From Acidobacteriota bacterium (GTDB lineage Bacteria; Acidobacteriota; Terriglobia; UBA7540): a stretch of DNA of 5,004 nt. The notes below the pieces were generated by a model. That model did not search any database. It was not told the DNA's origin and worked only from the letters and a program-made list of their open reading frames with translations. Shown here one piece after another: positions 4,752 to 5,004 of the stretch. Location of the stretch: the NCBI GenBank assembly GCA_021784615.1, contig JAJYHU010000122.1, positions 1 to 5,004 on the forward strand, written 5' to 3'. Numbering within the stretch: position 1 is the stretch's first letter; every line of letters begins with the position of its first letter. Position numbers and translations under genes: made by a program.

Positions 4752-5004
4752 TCACCGCAGGATCAGCAACCAGCCTTCCGCCGGATCGACGGGGATTTTC
4801 TCTTCCGGGGAGAACGTCTTCGCTTCCTGGAAGCCGGGGATGGCGGGAGCCGTCAGCCTGGCGGTTTTTGCCTGCTGCCCCAGAGCCTCCCAATCGATCT
4901 CCAGTAAGACAGAAACCGGGTCTTTGGACCAGCTGGCCACGGAGATGAGCGCGCTGTCCTTCTTTTTATACACGGTAGCGAGCACGTCTTTGCGGCCTGT
5001 CCTG
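4752..5004 (-). CDS. C-terminal end of a GH123/DUF6067-like glycoside hydrolase (partial)
   Basis: The frame is open from the right edge to a TGA at 4754-4752, giving 84 visible residues beginning RTGRKDVLATVYKKKDSAL. A GTG at 4985 is in frame but is very probably an internal valine, since the reading frame continues unbroken past it and no ribosome binding site precedes it. The piece looks like a small C-terminal beta-sandwich: VLATVYKKKDSALISVASW, then VLLEIDWEALG, then ARLTAPAIPGFQ and a closing GWLLILR. That layout (ALI-ASW, then an IDW-ALG segment, then LTAP-I--FQ and a terminal GWLLIL) is familiar to me from the ends of large GH123/DUF6067-type glycoside-hydrolase proteins; the catalytic part would lie outside the window. 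It reads in the same direction as the next two genes, 192 nt ahead of the beta-rich one, consistent with a shared glycan-degradation role. Confidence 0.82.
   Translation of the reverse strand, partial: RTGRKDVLATVYKKKDSALISVASWSKDPVSVLLEIDWEALGQQAKTARLTAPAIPGFQEAKTFSPEEKIPVDPAEGWLLILR

Noticed and set aside
4752..4985. A complete 77-residue gene starting at GTG 4985
   Set aside because: The frame stays open upstream to the window edge, no ribosome binding site precedes the GTG, and the sequence looks like the C-terminal domain of a larger hydrolase.
1..5004. CRISPR array, tRNA, rRNA, insertion sequence or phage genes
   Set aside because: No regularly spaced direct repeats, no tRNA-like arms with a CCA-type end, no rRNA-like stretch, and no transposase or phage motifs were seen in any frame.

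Overview
This 5,004-base window is GC-rich bacterial DNA carrying a small cluster of exported, probably carbohydrate-active proteins. The lean is towards Acidobacteriota (Planctomycetota or Verrucomicrobiota are alternatives). The reasons are a Tat-exported S1 sulfatase beside glycoside-hydrolase-like proteins, strong Shine-Dalgarno sites, and GC-rich palindromic repeats in the gaps between genes. This assignment is an inference; the window holds no phylogenetic marker.

Layout: positions 1-242 hold a leader with a possible promoter and perhaps the tail of a gene cut by the left edge. Positions 243-1601 (+) encode a secreted protein with an Ig-like N-terminal part and a GH99/GH71-like presumed TIM-barrel region. 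Positions 1602-1799 separate two convergent genes and contain a 48-nt element that folds as a two-hairpin cloverleaf. Positions 1800-3314 (-) encode an S1-family sulfatase with a Tat signal and an intact CxPxR formylglycine motif. Positions 3315-3509 contain a perfect 10-bp inverted repeat. Positions 3510-4559 (-) encode a signal-peptide-bearing protein that I cannot assign to a named family. Positions 4560-4751 contain a degenerate second copy of the cloverleaf element abutting another repeat-like stretch. Positions 4752-5004 (-) are the C-terminal end of a gene that runs off the right edge and resembles the C-terminus of large GH123/DUF6067-like glycoside-hydrolase proteins.

How the genes may work together: the three minus-strand genes read one after another (partial hydrolase, unknown beta-rich protein, sulfatase) and converge on the plus-strand hydrolase-like gene. 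All three complete products carry export signals, which suggests attack on a sulfated polysaccharide or glycoconjugate outside the cytoplasm, with the sulfatase removing sulfate esters and the hydrolase-like proteins acting on the backbone. No transporter, regulator or sulfatase-maturing enzyme is visible here. Gaps of nearly 200 nt between the minus-strand genes, filled with palindromic repeats, argue against a tightly packed operon.

No RNA gene, CRISPR array, insertion sequence or defence system was seen. The most distinctive signals are the two-copy intergenic cloverleaf element and the two secreted proteins without a clear family.
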